A stretch of 7,298 bases of DNA from assembly GCA_023430845.1 (NCBI GenBank), contig JAEYYJ010000323.1:1-7298 (forward strand). Direction: 5' to 3'. The number at the start of each line of letters is the position of its first letter. The stretch's first letter is position 1. Below the pieces are notes generated by a model. The model was not told where the DNA came from. It did no database searches and saw only the letters and a program-made list of their open reading frames with translations. Below are positions 1-5,491 of this stretch, piece by piece. Made by a program: the position numbers and the translations under genes. This DNA is from Pseudomonadota bacterium (GTDB lineage Bacteria; Pseudomonadota; Alphaproteobacteria; Rhizobiales; Hyphomicrobiaceae).

Positions 1-7
1 GCGGCCG

Positions 8-499
8 TCAGTTGCCGCCGGGCGGCGTGAACTCGGCCTCACGCGTGCGACGCGCGATCTTGTCGAGGACGCCGTTGACGACGCGCGGTTCGTCCTCGCT
101 GAAGAAGGCCTTGGCGACTTCGACATACTCGCTGATGACGACGCGAGCCGGCACGTCCGCGCGTTCGATCAGTTCGAAGACACCGGCGCGCAGGATCGCA
201 CGCAGCGTGGAATCGACGCGCGTCAGCCGCCAGCCTTCGGCGAGCTGCGCGTCGACGATCGGATCGATCTCGCGCTGTCGGCGGACGACACCGCGCAGGA
301 TGGCCGCGAAGAAATCGCGGTCTGCGGCGGCAACGGACTTGTCCTCTGCCTTCTCCCCGAAGTGGTGCAGATTGAACTGGCCGATGACGTTGTTGAGATC
401 GGTCTCGGCCATATCCATCTGGTAGAGGGCTTGGACAGCGCTGAGCCGCGCGGCACTGCGGGGCGCGAGCGGACGCGGATCATTGGCGGGCGTTCTCAT
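8..499 (-). CDS. nusB: Transcription antitermination factor NusB
   Basis: NusB binds boxA RNA together with NusE (ribosomal protein S10) and joins the antitermination complex that keeps RNA polymerase moving through rRNA operons; it acts in the cytoplasm. The 163-residue product has the usual family length and is all helical. Recognisable family blocks are the N-terminal arginine-rich RLSAVQALYQ stretch (residues 18-27, RNA contact region), the WRLTRVDSTLRAIL core helix (about 90-103), and the C-terminal ISEYVEVAKAF and VVNGVLDKIAR segments (about 122-150). The ATG at 499 is chosen because homology begins just after it and it overlaps the ribH stop as ATGA; the open frame extends upstream to 697, but that part is only the ribH shadow. 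It is the last riboflavin-operon gene in the window, and expression is probably coupled to ribH. Identification is secure. Confidence 0.96.
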   Translation of the reverse strand: MRTPANDPRPLAPRSAARLSAVQALYQMDMAETDLNNVIGQFNLHHFGEKAEDKSVAAADRDFFAAILRGVVRRQREIDPIVDAQLAEGWRLTRVDSTLRAILRAGVFELIERADVPARVVISEYVEVAKAFFSEDEPRVVNGVLDKIARRTREAEFTPPGGN

Positions 500-999
500 G
501 ATTCCCGCCCAACGAAGTCCTGGCCGATCTCGATGAGCTTGAGGCACGCGCGTGCGGCGTCCGCCCCCTTCCCGGCAAGGCCGCCCTCCGCGCGCGCCAT
601 GGCCTGGGCGTGCGTATCGACCGTGAGAATGGCATTGCCGACGGGAAGCGCGAGGTCCATGGCCGTCTGCATGAGCCAGTGGTTGGCGTTGTTGCACACG
701 ATGTCGTAGTGCGAAGTCTCACCGCGAATGACGCAGCCGAGCGCGATCACACCGTCGAAAGGCTGCGGATCGCCCTCGTCGAAGCGGCCGGACGCCGCGC
801 TGACGGCGAGCACCTGCGGAATCTCCAATGCGCCGGGCACGACAATGCGCTCGTAGGTGCAACCGTGCGCGTTGAGCACCGCGAGCGCGCCCTCGATCAG
901 GGCAGCGCTCACGTCCTCGTAGTAGGGCGCCTCGATGATGAGAATATGCGCGTCGATCTTACCGGCGCGCGGGCCAATGGGTGTTCCTCTACCGGCCAT
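496..999 (-). CDS. ribH: 6,7-dimethyl-8-ribityllumazine synthase (RibH)
   Basis: Lumazine synthase condenses 3,4-dihydroxy-2-butanone 4-phosphate with 5-amino-6-ribitylaminouracil, the penultimate riboflavin step, in the cytoplasm. The 167-residue protein has the family length and motifs: PGALEIP (55-61, substrate loop), CVIRGETSHYD (89-99) with the catalytic histidine at 97, LTVDTHAQAMARA (125-137) with the phosphate-contact arginine near 136, and KGADAA (144-149). The N-terminal stretch of about 14 residues before KIDAHILIIEAP is a typical flexible extension. The ATG at 999 follows the ribB stop by only a few bases; AAGGA overlapping that TAA stop (minus strand, 1002-1006) is very close to the start, so re-initiation by ribosomes finishing ribB may help. 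Its stop overlaps the nusB start as ATGA. Members of this family assemble as pentamers or 60-mers; which applies here cannot be read from sequence. Confidence 0.96.
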   Translation of the reverse strand: MAGRGTPIGPRAGKIDAHILIIEAPYYEDVSAALIEGALAVLNAHGCTYERIVVPGALEIPQVLAVSAASGRFDEGDPQPFDGVIALGCVIRGETSHYDIVCNNANHWLMQTAMDLALPVGNAILTVDTHAQAMARAEGGLAGKGADAARACLKLIEIGQDFVGRES

Positions 1000-1004
1000 A
1001 ATCC

Positions 1005-2177
1005 TTATCGTACCTCTCGTGTGCCAACGATGCGCAGGCCGTAGCCCTCGATGCCGACATAGCGCGAGCGCGGGACGTTGGTCAGCAGTTCCATATCCGT
1101 GACGCCGAGATCGCGGAGGATCTGGGCGCCGATGCCGATTTCCACGCGGCGGCGCTCTGCGCGCGCCTGTGGTGTCTTGGGTTGCTCACGCTCGGCAAGC
1201 CACGTGGACAGCGAGCGCGGGCTCAGATCGCGAATGAGCACGATGGCGCCGCGGCCTTCTGCTGCGACCATCTGCATGCATTTCTGCAGGAAAGCGTCAG
1301 GTCGGTTAGGTACGCCGATGCCGAGAAGGTCGGCCGGCATGTTGACGGCGTGCACGCGCACGAGCACCGGCTCGGGTCCGCTCAGATCGCCACGCACAAG
1401 CACCACGTGCTCGACCGGATCGACGGTCGTCTCGTAAACGTGCAGATCGAAGGTGCCGCCGAACGTGCTCTCCACCTTGCGCGAGGCCGTGCGGTTGACG
1501 ATGCGGTCGTTCTGCAGGCGATAGGCGATCAGGTCCTCGATGGTCCCGATCTTGAGGCCGTGGCGCTGCGCGAACGAGACGAGGTCCGGCAAGCGGGCCA
1601 TGGTGCCGTCGTCGTTCATGATCTCACAGATGACGCCGGCCGGCAGCAGGCCTGCCATGCGCGCGAGATCGACGGAGGCTTCCGTGTGACCAGCACGGAC
1701 GAGTACGCCACCTTCGCGCGCGACGAGGGGAAAAACATGGCCCGGCGAGACGATGTCGTCGTGCGTCTTGTTCGGGTCGATCGCCGTCGCGATGGTGAGC
1801 GCGCGATCGTGTGCGGAGATGCCGGTCGCAATGCCTTCCTTGGCTTCGATCGATACGGTGAAGGCCGTGCGGTTGCGTGCGCCATTGTTGCGCGTCATCA
1901 GCTCCAGTCGAAGCTGCTGGGCGCGCTGCTCGGTCATCGAGAGACAAATGAGGCCACGCCCGTGCTTGGCCATGAAATTAATCGTGTCGGGTGTTGCCAT
2001 CTGCGCTGGAATGACGAGGTCGCCCTCGTTCTCGCGATCCTCGGCGTCGACGAGGATGACCATGCGGCCGTTGCGCAGGTCGTCGAGAATATCCGCGATC
2101 GGCGAAACTATGCCCTTCCCCTCGGAGTAGGCGACGCGCGCGAGATCGGCGAGTTCGTTGTTCGGGCCGTTCGTCAC
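1005..2177 (-). CDS. ribB: 3,4-dihydroxy-2-butanone-4-phosphate synthase with inactive GTP-cyclohydrolase-II-like domain (RibBX type)
   Basis: The N-terminal domain (about 24-228) converts ribulose 5-phosphate to 3,4-dihydroxy-2-butanone 4-phosphate plus formate, supplying the four-carbon unit for lumazine. It has the acidic metal-binding loop DAEDRENEGDL (44-54), GLICLS (75-80), SAHDRALTI (121-129), and PGHVFPLVAREGGVLVRAGHTEAS (145-168) including His164. The C-terminal region (about 235-390) has the GTP cyclohydrolase II fold signature (VLVRVH 271-276, EGRG 307-310, GAQILRDLGV 350-359, GIEGYGLRIV 375-384). It lacks the three zinc-binding cysteines (the segment aligned with SECLTGDVFGSRRCDCG is 276-294, with no Cys) and the RQEGRGIGL catalytic segment, which reads RDLSPRSLSTWL at 316-327. 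Cyclohydrolase activity is therefore not expected. This matches the RibBX variant described from Proteobacteria. The start is GTG, overlapping the ribE TGA as GTGA, with GGAG 8 nt upstream; a later ATG would cut into the domain. Confidence 0.95.
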   Translation of the reverse strand: MTNGPNNELADLARVAYSEGKGIVSPIADILDDLRNGRMVILVDAEDRENEGDLVIPAQMATPDTINFMAKHGRGLICLSMTEQRAQQLRLELMTRNNGARNRTAFTVSIEAKEGIATGISAHDRALTIATAIDPNKTHDDIVSPGHVFPLVAREGGVLVRAGHTEASVDLARMAGLLPAGVICEIMNDDGTMARLPDLVSFAQRHGLKIGTIEDLIAYRLQNDRIVNRTASRKVESTFGGTFDLHVYETTVDPVEHVVLVRGDLSGPEPVLVRVHAVNMPADLLGIGVPNRPDAFLQKCMQMVAAEGRGAIVLIRDLSPRSLSTWLAEREQPKTPQARAERRRVEIGIGAQILRDLGVTDMELLTNVPRSRYVGIEGYGLRIVGTREVR

Positions 2178-2767
2178 CGGCGCATCTCCAGAAGGCGCGC
2201 GACATAGCGCGCGAGGGGATCGATCTCGATGTTGATGCTATCGCCGGGCTTTTTGCCCCCCCAGGTGGTCACCGTCAAGGTATGCGGAATGAGGTTCACG
2301 CCAAAGCGGGCACCATCCACCTCATTGACGGTGAGCGATGTGCCGTCGAGCGCGACCGATCCCTTGGGTGCAATGAATGGGGCGAGCCCCTCCGGCACTT
2401 CGAAAGTGAGGCGGCGGCTGTCGCCATCGGGGCGCAGATCCACAAGGCGTGCGACGCCATCGACATGACCTGAGACGATGTGTCCGCCGAGTTCGTCGCC
2501 CGCTTTGAGTGCGCGCTCCAGATTGATCGTCCGGCCCGCCCGCCACTCGCCGAGCGTGGTGAGCGAGAGGGTTTCGTTCGAGACATCGAGGGTATAGCGG
2601 CTGCCTGCGGCGTCGGCCTCGATGCTGGTGACGGTCAGACACACGCCGTCATGGCAAATCGATGCGCCAAGATCGATCGAGGCGGCCGGATAGTCGGAGC
2701 GGATCGTGAACCGTCCGCCTTCGGCGGCGAGGACGGTGCCAACGCCTGTGATGATTCCTGTGAACAT
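2174..2767 (-). CDS. ribE: Riboflavin synthase, alpha subunit
   Basis: Riboflavin synthase dismutates two molecules of 6,7-dimethyl-8-ribityllumazine to riboflavin and 5-amino-6-ribitylaminouracil, the last step of the pathway; family members are cytoplasmic homotrimers. The 197 residues form the two tandem beta-barrel repeats typical of the family. The first opens with MFTGII (1-6), whose Phe2 is part of the active site, and carries HDGVCLTV (39-46) with the catalytic-site Cys43 and VSNETL (62-67). The second opens with GGHIVSGHVDG (94-104) and carries the matching LDGTSLTVNEV (140-150), where Ser replaces Cys as expected for the non-catalytic repeat. The ATG at 2767 gives the exact canonical N-terminus. 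It is the promoter-proximal gene of the rib block in this window; the upstream neighbour is divergent, so ribD is not directly upstream as it is in many relatives. The gene is called ribC in E. coli. Confidence 0.96.
   Translation of the reverse strand: MFTGIITGVGTVLAAEGGRFTIRSDYPAASIDLGASICHDGVCLTVTSIEADAAGSRYTLDVSNETLSLTTLGEWRAGRTINLERALKAGDELGGHIVSGHVDGVARLVDLRPDGDSRRLTFEVPEGLAPFIAPKGSVALDGTSLTVNEVDGARFGVNLIPHTLTVTTWGGKKPGDSINIEIDPLARYVARLLEMRR
2186..2189 (-). promoter_or_regulatory. Ribosome binding site that fixes the GTG start of ribB
   Basis: On the minus strand GGAG lies 8 nt before the GTG at 2177, inside the end of ribE. No in-frame ATG exists nearby, and the next internal Met is at residue 39, already inside the synthase domain, so this site supports the GTG start and coupling to ribE translation. 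Confidence 0.6.
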
Positions 2768-2956
2768 GCGTGCTTTCCGGGCGGAGTGGCCAATCGGGCC
2801 GCCGAAAGTGTCGTAAGTTCATGACCTAGGCCCAATCCGCACGCTCGGCAAGGCACACCCCTGCAGAGGGCCTGAGCGCGATGTGCGGGAGTGGGCTATT
2901 TGGGGCCGGCAATGGCACGCAGGCGCCGCCCTCTGGTCGAGGGTAGAAGGGTTCCG
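2768..2956. other. Divergent intergenic region between ribE and the ogt-like gene
   Basis: This 189 bp stretch should hold the promoters for both divergent genes. I could not identify a convincing -35/-10 pair on either strand. The conserved helices of an FMN riboswitch (RFN element) are not visible on the minus strand, and the space is short for one plus a promoter. A small possible hairpin (CCCTC / GAGGG, 2929-2943, five-base loop) lies just before the ogt-like ribosome binding site. ATG codons occur in this stretch on both strands, but the reading frames they open show no family resemblance. Confidence 0.5.
2945..2951 (+). promoter_or_regulatory. Ribosome binding site deciding the ogt-like start
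   Basis: AGAAGGG ends 5 nt before the ATG at 2957. No comparable site precedes the in-frame ATG at 2891, so the shorter 288-residue product is preferred. Confidence 0.55.
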
Positions 2957-3823
2957 ATGCAACTCAAGATCCAGAGCGCGGCCGCGCCATCCGCCTGCGA
3001 GGGCACACCGCTCGCCGATTATGGCGCCGTGCAGCGCGCCATCGCCGCCCTCGTGGCGCCCGGTGGCCGCCCCCGCGATGTAGCCGATGCCGAACTCGAG
3101 CGCCTGCTCTGGCGCTGGTGCGGGCTCTCTCCTGCCGAATTCGTGTACGTCATCGCGCCGGAGTACGCACGCGAGCGTTTGCGGGCCTCGTCGTGCGAGT
3201 TCGGCGTGGGTTTGGCGGGCGGCGGTCCGATCCATGCCTTCGAGGTCCGCATCGCGGCGACCATTACGGATGATGAGCGGCGGCGGGGAGCCGGCCTGGA
3301 CGTCGCATATGGGTTTCATGACAGTCCTTTCGGCAAGGCGTTGCTGCTCATGACCGAGGGCGGCATTTGTGGCCTTGCTTTCGTCGATGAAGATGGGGCG
3401 GCGGGAAAGGGCGACGCACTGGGCGACATGAAGCGCCGCTGGCCCAGGGCGCAGTTCCGCGAGGCGCCCGGCGACACAGGGAACTTGGCCGTACGCATCT
3501 TCAGTGTGGCAGGAAGGAGTAACAACACTTGCGTTCCGCTGACGCTGATCGGAACGCCGTTCGATCTGCAGGTATGGCAAGCACTGCTGAAAATTCCACT
3601 CGGCGCGCTCGTCAGCTACACACAGATCGCGCAGCATCTCGGGCATCCCAGAGCATCGCGCGCCGTTGGAACCGCGAATGGCAGAAATCCCGTCTCGTTC
3701 GTGGTGCCCTGTCATCGGGCGCTACGCGGTGATGGATCGCTCGGTGGTTACTACTGGGGGCTCACGCGCAAGCGGGCGCTCATTGCGTGGGAATGCGGGC
3801 AAGTGCGACGGAAAACCCAATAG
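2957..3823 (+). CDS. ogt: Methylated-DNA--protein-cysteine methyltransferase with degenerate AraC-like N-terminal region
   Basis: This enzyme removes alkyl groups from O6-alkylguanine (and O4-alkylthymine) in DNA by irreversible transfer to its own cysteine. The C-terminal domain (about 197-282) has VSYTQIAQHLG (219-229), the RAVGTANGRNP helix-turn-helix and arginine-finger block (235-245), the active-site PCHR with Cys252 (251-254), and GDGSLGGYYWG (258-268). The preceding YGFHDSPFG...GGICGLAFV region (118-143) is the usual N-terminal subdomain. Residues about 23-110 line up from memory with the AraC-type part of longer homologues, but the first helix-turn-helix seems collapsed to DVADAELERLLWRWCGLSPAEF (41-62, only the trailing helix recognisable) and the second is not recognisable. 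The Ada zinc domain with its four cysteines is absent. Start: ATG at 2957 has GAAGGG 5 nt upstream and gives 288 residues; an in-frame ATG at 2891 would add 22 arginine-rich residues without homology. It is probably a repair enzyme, not a regulator. Confidence 0.9.
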   Translation: MQLKIQSAAAPSACEGTPLADYGAVQRAIAALVAPGGRPRDVADAELERLLWRWCGLSPAEFVYVIAPEYARERLRASSCEFGVGLAGGGPIHAFEVRIAATITDDERRRGAGLDVAYGFHDSPFGKALLLMTEGGICGLAFVDEDGAAGKGDALGDMKRRWPRAQFREAPGDTGNLAVRIFSVAGRSNNTCVPLTLIGTPFDLQVWQALLKIPLGALVSYTQIAQHLGHPRASRAVGTANGRNPVSFVVPCHRALRGDGSLGGYYWGLTRKRALIAWECGQVRRKTQ

Positions 3824-3828
3824 CGGTC

Positions 3829-4260
3829 TTACGCCCGCAGGCTGTCCGCGAGTGCGCGCATATATCCCTCAGCGGCGACAATATGCTCGATGCGGCGCGC
3901 TTCGACGCGGCTAAGCGCGCCTTCTACACCTTCTTCGTTCGAGAGCGCTTGAAGGCGCCGCGCGACTCCCGCGAGCCGGCGGCCGTCTACATGCCCCCTG
4001 AGTGTCGCCACGATCGTCTCGACATAGCCGGTGAGCCGCCCGATCTCGCGCAACGCCGTGCGGCGGGCCGCGCGGTCGACCGCGTTGCGCTCCAGCCGTT
4101 CGAGCGCGCCGGCCATGCGCGCGAGTGAGCAAGCCACAGCCTCGGCGTATTCGGCAACCTTGCCCCGCTGCGCCTTGTCGAGGCGTGCGAGTTTCGCCTG
4201 CCAGGCACAGATCACGTCGGCAAGGCCGAGCAGTTTCAAGGCGAGGTCGAGGGCGCGCAT
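3829..4260 (-). CDS. Hypothetical all-helical protein
   Basis: I do not recognise this 143-residue protein with confidence. It has no signal peptide, no membrane segment and almost no beta-prone sequence. It reads as a bundle of about four to five amphipathic helices (approx. 3-25, 28-58, 62-88, 95-108, 115-142) rich in Ala, Leu, Arg and Glu. Features worth noting are the W20...R32-x-KVAEYAEAVA (34-43) segment, RLTGYVETIVATL (75-87), and two Cys (18, 44). The pattern recalls small helical adaptor-like domains that accompany effectors or NTPases in some bacteria, but this is an impression only. The gene converges on the ogt-like gene with a 5 bp gap and lies 54 bp after the secreted HExxH gene on the same strand, so it could be last in that transcription unit. 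No clear Shine-Dalgarno sequence precedes the ATG at 4260. A plus-strand open frame (3787-4128) overlaps it but looks like low-complexity arginine-rich shadow translation. Confidence 0.6.
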   Translation of the reverse strand: MRALDLALKLLGLADVICAWQAKLARLDKAQRGKVAEYAEAVACSLARMAGALERLERNAVDRAARRTALREIGRLTGYVETIVATLRGHVDGRRLAGVARRLQALSNEEGVEGALSRVEARRIEHIVAAEGYMRALADSLRA

Positions 4261-4307
4261 GGCGCCATGGTATGTTCCGGCCGCCGCGCGGGGATTACTA
4301 TCGGGAA

Positions 4308-4322
4308 TACGCTGTCAGCGTA
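4308..4322. repeat. Small inverted repeat at the end of the secreted HExxH gene
   Basis: TACGCTG and CAGCGTA flank one central base, giving a 7+7 palindrome that overlaps the TGA stop of the minus-strand gene. As RNA it could form only a 5 bp stem with a 5 nt loop and no U-run follows, so it is at best a weak terminator or a chance palindrome. Confidence 0.25.
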
Positions 4323-4854
4323 CTTTGGGATCGGCGTAGCAGCGGCGCATGGATTCGCAGCGATGCGAGCCGGAGAAATGCATGCTCGAACCCTTCGACG
4401 GGCGGATGAAGGCGCAAATCTCTTCCAGCCCTTCGGGCGTCAGCCAGCCCTGTCGCCGCCCGCGCTGCACGGCGAAGCAGTCGGCCGTTTCCTCGTCGGG
4501 GCCGCGGAACTGGTGCCCGCATTCATGAGCGTAGATCCAGAGTTTTACCGAGGTCGGTACGCGCGCCATGAGCTTGGAGTTGAGGATCAGAAAGCCCGGA
4601 TAGGCCGCGCCGTAATCGTCTAGCTGATCGTCGATCACCGTCGGGCGCTGTCCGCAGGTCATTCTCCGCCCGTCGAGGCGCAGACCACCCGGCGGAATGA
4701 TCTTCGAGCTGCCCACATGGGCTGCATAGCCCTCGGGCGTGGGCTTGGATTGGGCGTGCGCATCGATAGCTGCCGCAGCCGCAAGCATGAGCAATGCGCC
4801 CAAGAGCTTTGCCAAGCGAGATCCCGCAGGGCAAAGAAATGCGCGCGCAAACAT
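4315..4854 (-). CDS. Secreted small HExxH (zinc-metalloprotease-like) protein of unknown family
   Basis: The 179-residue protein starts with a signal peptide: a basic start, a hydrophobic core at about 17-29 and a likely cleavage after AHA (32-34), so it should be exported to the periplasm. The mature part carries IYAHECGHQF (107-116), an HExxH zinc-site motif with His110, Glu111 and His114, followed by DEETADCFAV (120-129), whose Glu121/Glu122 or Asp125 could be the third ligand, as in gluzincin-type ExxxD helices. Six mature cysteines (67, 112, 126, 147, 166, 172) allow up to three disulfides; one sits inside the HExxH motif. The gene is likely a small periplasmic peptidase or a protein using a peptidase fold; substrate unknown. 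The ATG at 4854 is chosen because it opens the signal peptide and has GAGAGGG 10 nt upstream; the frame stays open to 5001, but the extra 49 residues have no signal character. A sigma-70-like promoter lies upstream. Confidence 0.8.
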   Translation of the reverse strand: MFARAFLCPAGSRLAKLLGALLMLAAAAAIDAHAQSKPTPEGYAAHVGSSKIIPPGGLRLDGRRMTCGQRPTVIDDQLDDYGAAYPGFLILNSKLMARVPTSVKLWIYAHECGHQFRGPDEETADCFAVQRGRRQGWLTPEGLEEICAFIRPSKGSSMHFSGSHRCESMRRCYADPKVR

Positions 4855-4906
4855 CACTGTACGACCCTCTCTAGCATCCGCCGCATTCCCGCGAGCCCGC
4901 GCGATG

Positions 4907-4935
4907 ATCATTGCCCGGACTGGCCGCTCTTTCAA
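4907..4935 (-). promoter_or_regulatory. Putative sigma-70-type promoter for the secreted HExxH gene
   Basis: On the minus strand TTGAAA (4930-4935) is separated by exactly 17 nt from AATGAT (4907-4912), matching the -35 consensus at 5 of 6 and the -10 consensus at 4 of 6 positions. Transcription would begin near 4900, leaving a leader of about 45 nt before the ATG at 4854. It also argues against the longer start at 5001. Prediction by eye only. Confidence 0.35.
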
Positions 4936-5012
4936 TGCGGCATTCGGAATTTGATCCTGGACCTCAGACGCCGCGGCTCGTCTGCCACACCTTGACAACA
5001 TGGGCTGGCGCG

Positions 5013-5426
5013 CTACCCGGCGTTGGCCTCGATGGCTTCCATGTCGGCGTCCGACAAGCCGAAATGGTGGCCGATCTCATGCACGAGCACGTGCGTAACC
5101 AGCGCGCCGAGCGTCTCGTCGCTGTCGGCCCAATAATCGAGAATCGGGCGTCTATAAAGTATGACCGTGTCCGGTTCCTGCGCGACGTCCATCACACTTT
5201 TGCGTTCGAGGCTGACGCCCTGATAAAGGCCCATGAGATCGAACTCGTTCTCGATGCCGAGGCTGGCGAGCACCTCCTCGGTTGCGAAATCCTCGATCCG
5301 GATCAGGACGTCCTTGGCCAGATCGCGGAACGTGTCCGGGATCTGTCGCCAGGCTTCAGCGGCTAGATCCTCGAATTCCTTCAGCGTCGGCGCTCTCGCG
5401 TGCGTCCATTTCGGCAATTTGCTCAT
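5013..5426 (-). CDS. Small zincin-like metallopeptidase family protein (Zincin_1 / DUF1025 type)
   Basis: The 137-residue protein is a minimal zincin of the Zincin_1 type, a family with a compact fold and poorly known function. Its C-terminal helix carries THVLVHEIGHHFGLSDADM (111-129): HExxH at 116-120 and the following HxxGLSD (120-126), where Asp126 is placed like a third zinc ligand. The N-terminal half (FEDLAAEAWRQIPD 18-31, LIRIEDFATEE 41-51, LMGLYQGVSL 64-73, DTVILYRRPILD 86-97) matches the family pattern. There is no signal peptide, so it should be cytosolic. The ATG at 5426 has GGAGG 9 nt upstream (5436-5440). It lies 65 bp after the AbrB-family gene and 158 bp before the secreted HExxH gene, all on the same strand. 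Family assignment is good; proteolytic activity is unproven for the family and is not claimed here. Confidence 0.88.
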   Translation of the reverse strand: MSKLPKWTHARAPTLKEFEDLAAEAWRQIPDTFRDLAKDVLIRIEDFATEEVLASLGIENEFDLMGLYQGVSLERKSVMDVAQEPDTVILYRRPILDYWADSDETLGALVTHVLVHEIGHHFGLSDADMEAIEANAG

Positions 5427-5435
5427 CCCGACCGG

Positions 5436-5440
5436 CCTCC
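5436..5440 (-). promoter_or_regulatory. Strong ribosome binding site of the Zincin_1-type gene
   Basis: GGAGG on the minus strand, 9 nt before the ATG at 5426; the best Shine-Dalgarno match in the window and good support for that start. Confidence 0.6.
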
Positions 5441-5491
5441 GCCCGCGAACAGGAGAGTCAGATGGCGGAATGCGCGGCCGTAATCAAGCCT

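Noticed and set aside
1182..2207. 341-codon plus-strand open frame opposite ribB
   Set aside because: It lies entirely antisense to a firmly identified gene, is His/Arg/Asp-rich shadow translation of GC-rich codons and has no recognisable domain.
2768..2890. Possible FMN riboswitch upstream of ribE
   Set aside because: The conserved helices and loops of the RFN element could not be found on the minus strand.
2819..3715. 298-codon minus-strand open frame opposite the ogt-like gene
   Set aside because: The plus strand encodes a clear methyltransferase with PCHR in this interval; the antisense product shows no family features and is Arg/His/Pro-rich.
3787..4128. Plus-strand 113-codon open frame overlapping the end of the ogt-like gene
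   Set aside because: Overlaps two better genes, has no ribosome binding site or recognisable features, and is Arg/Ala/Pro-rich.
4993..4998. TTGACA consensus -35 on the plus strand
   Set aside because: No -10-like sequence lies 16-18 nt downstream and no plus-strand gene follows.
4855..5001. N-terminal extension of the secreted HExxH protein to position 5001
   Set aside because: The added 49 residues would bury the signal peptide; the ATG at 4854 has a better ribosome binding site and a promoter-like element lies inside the extension.
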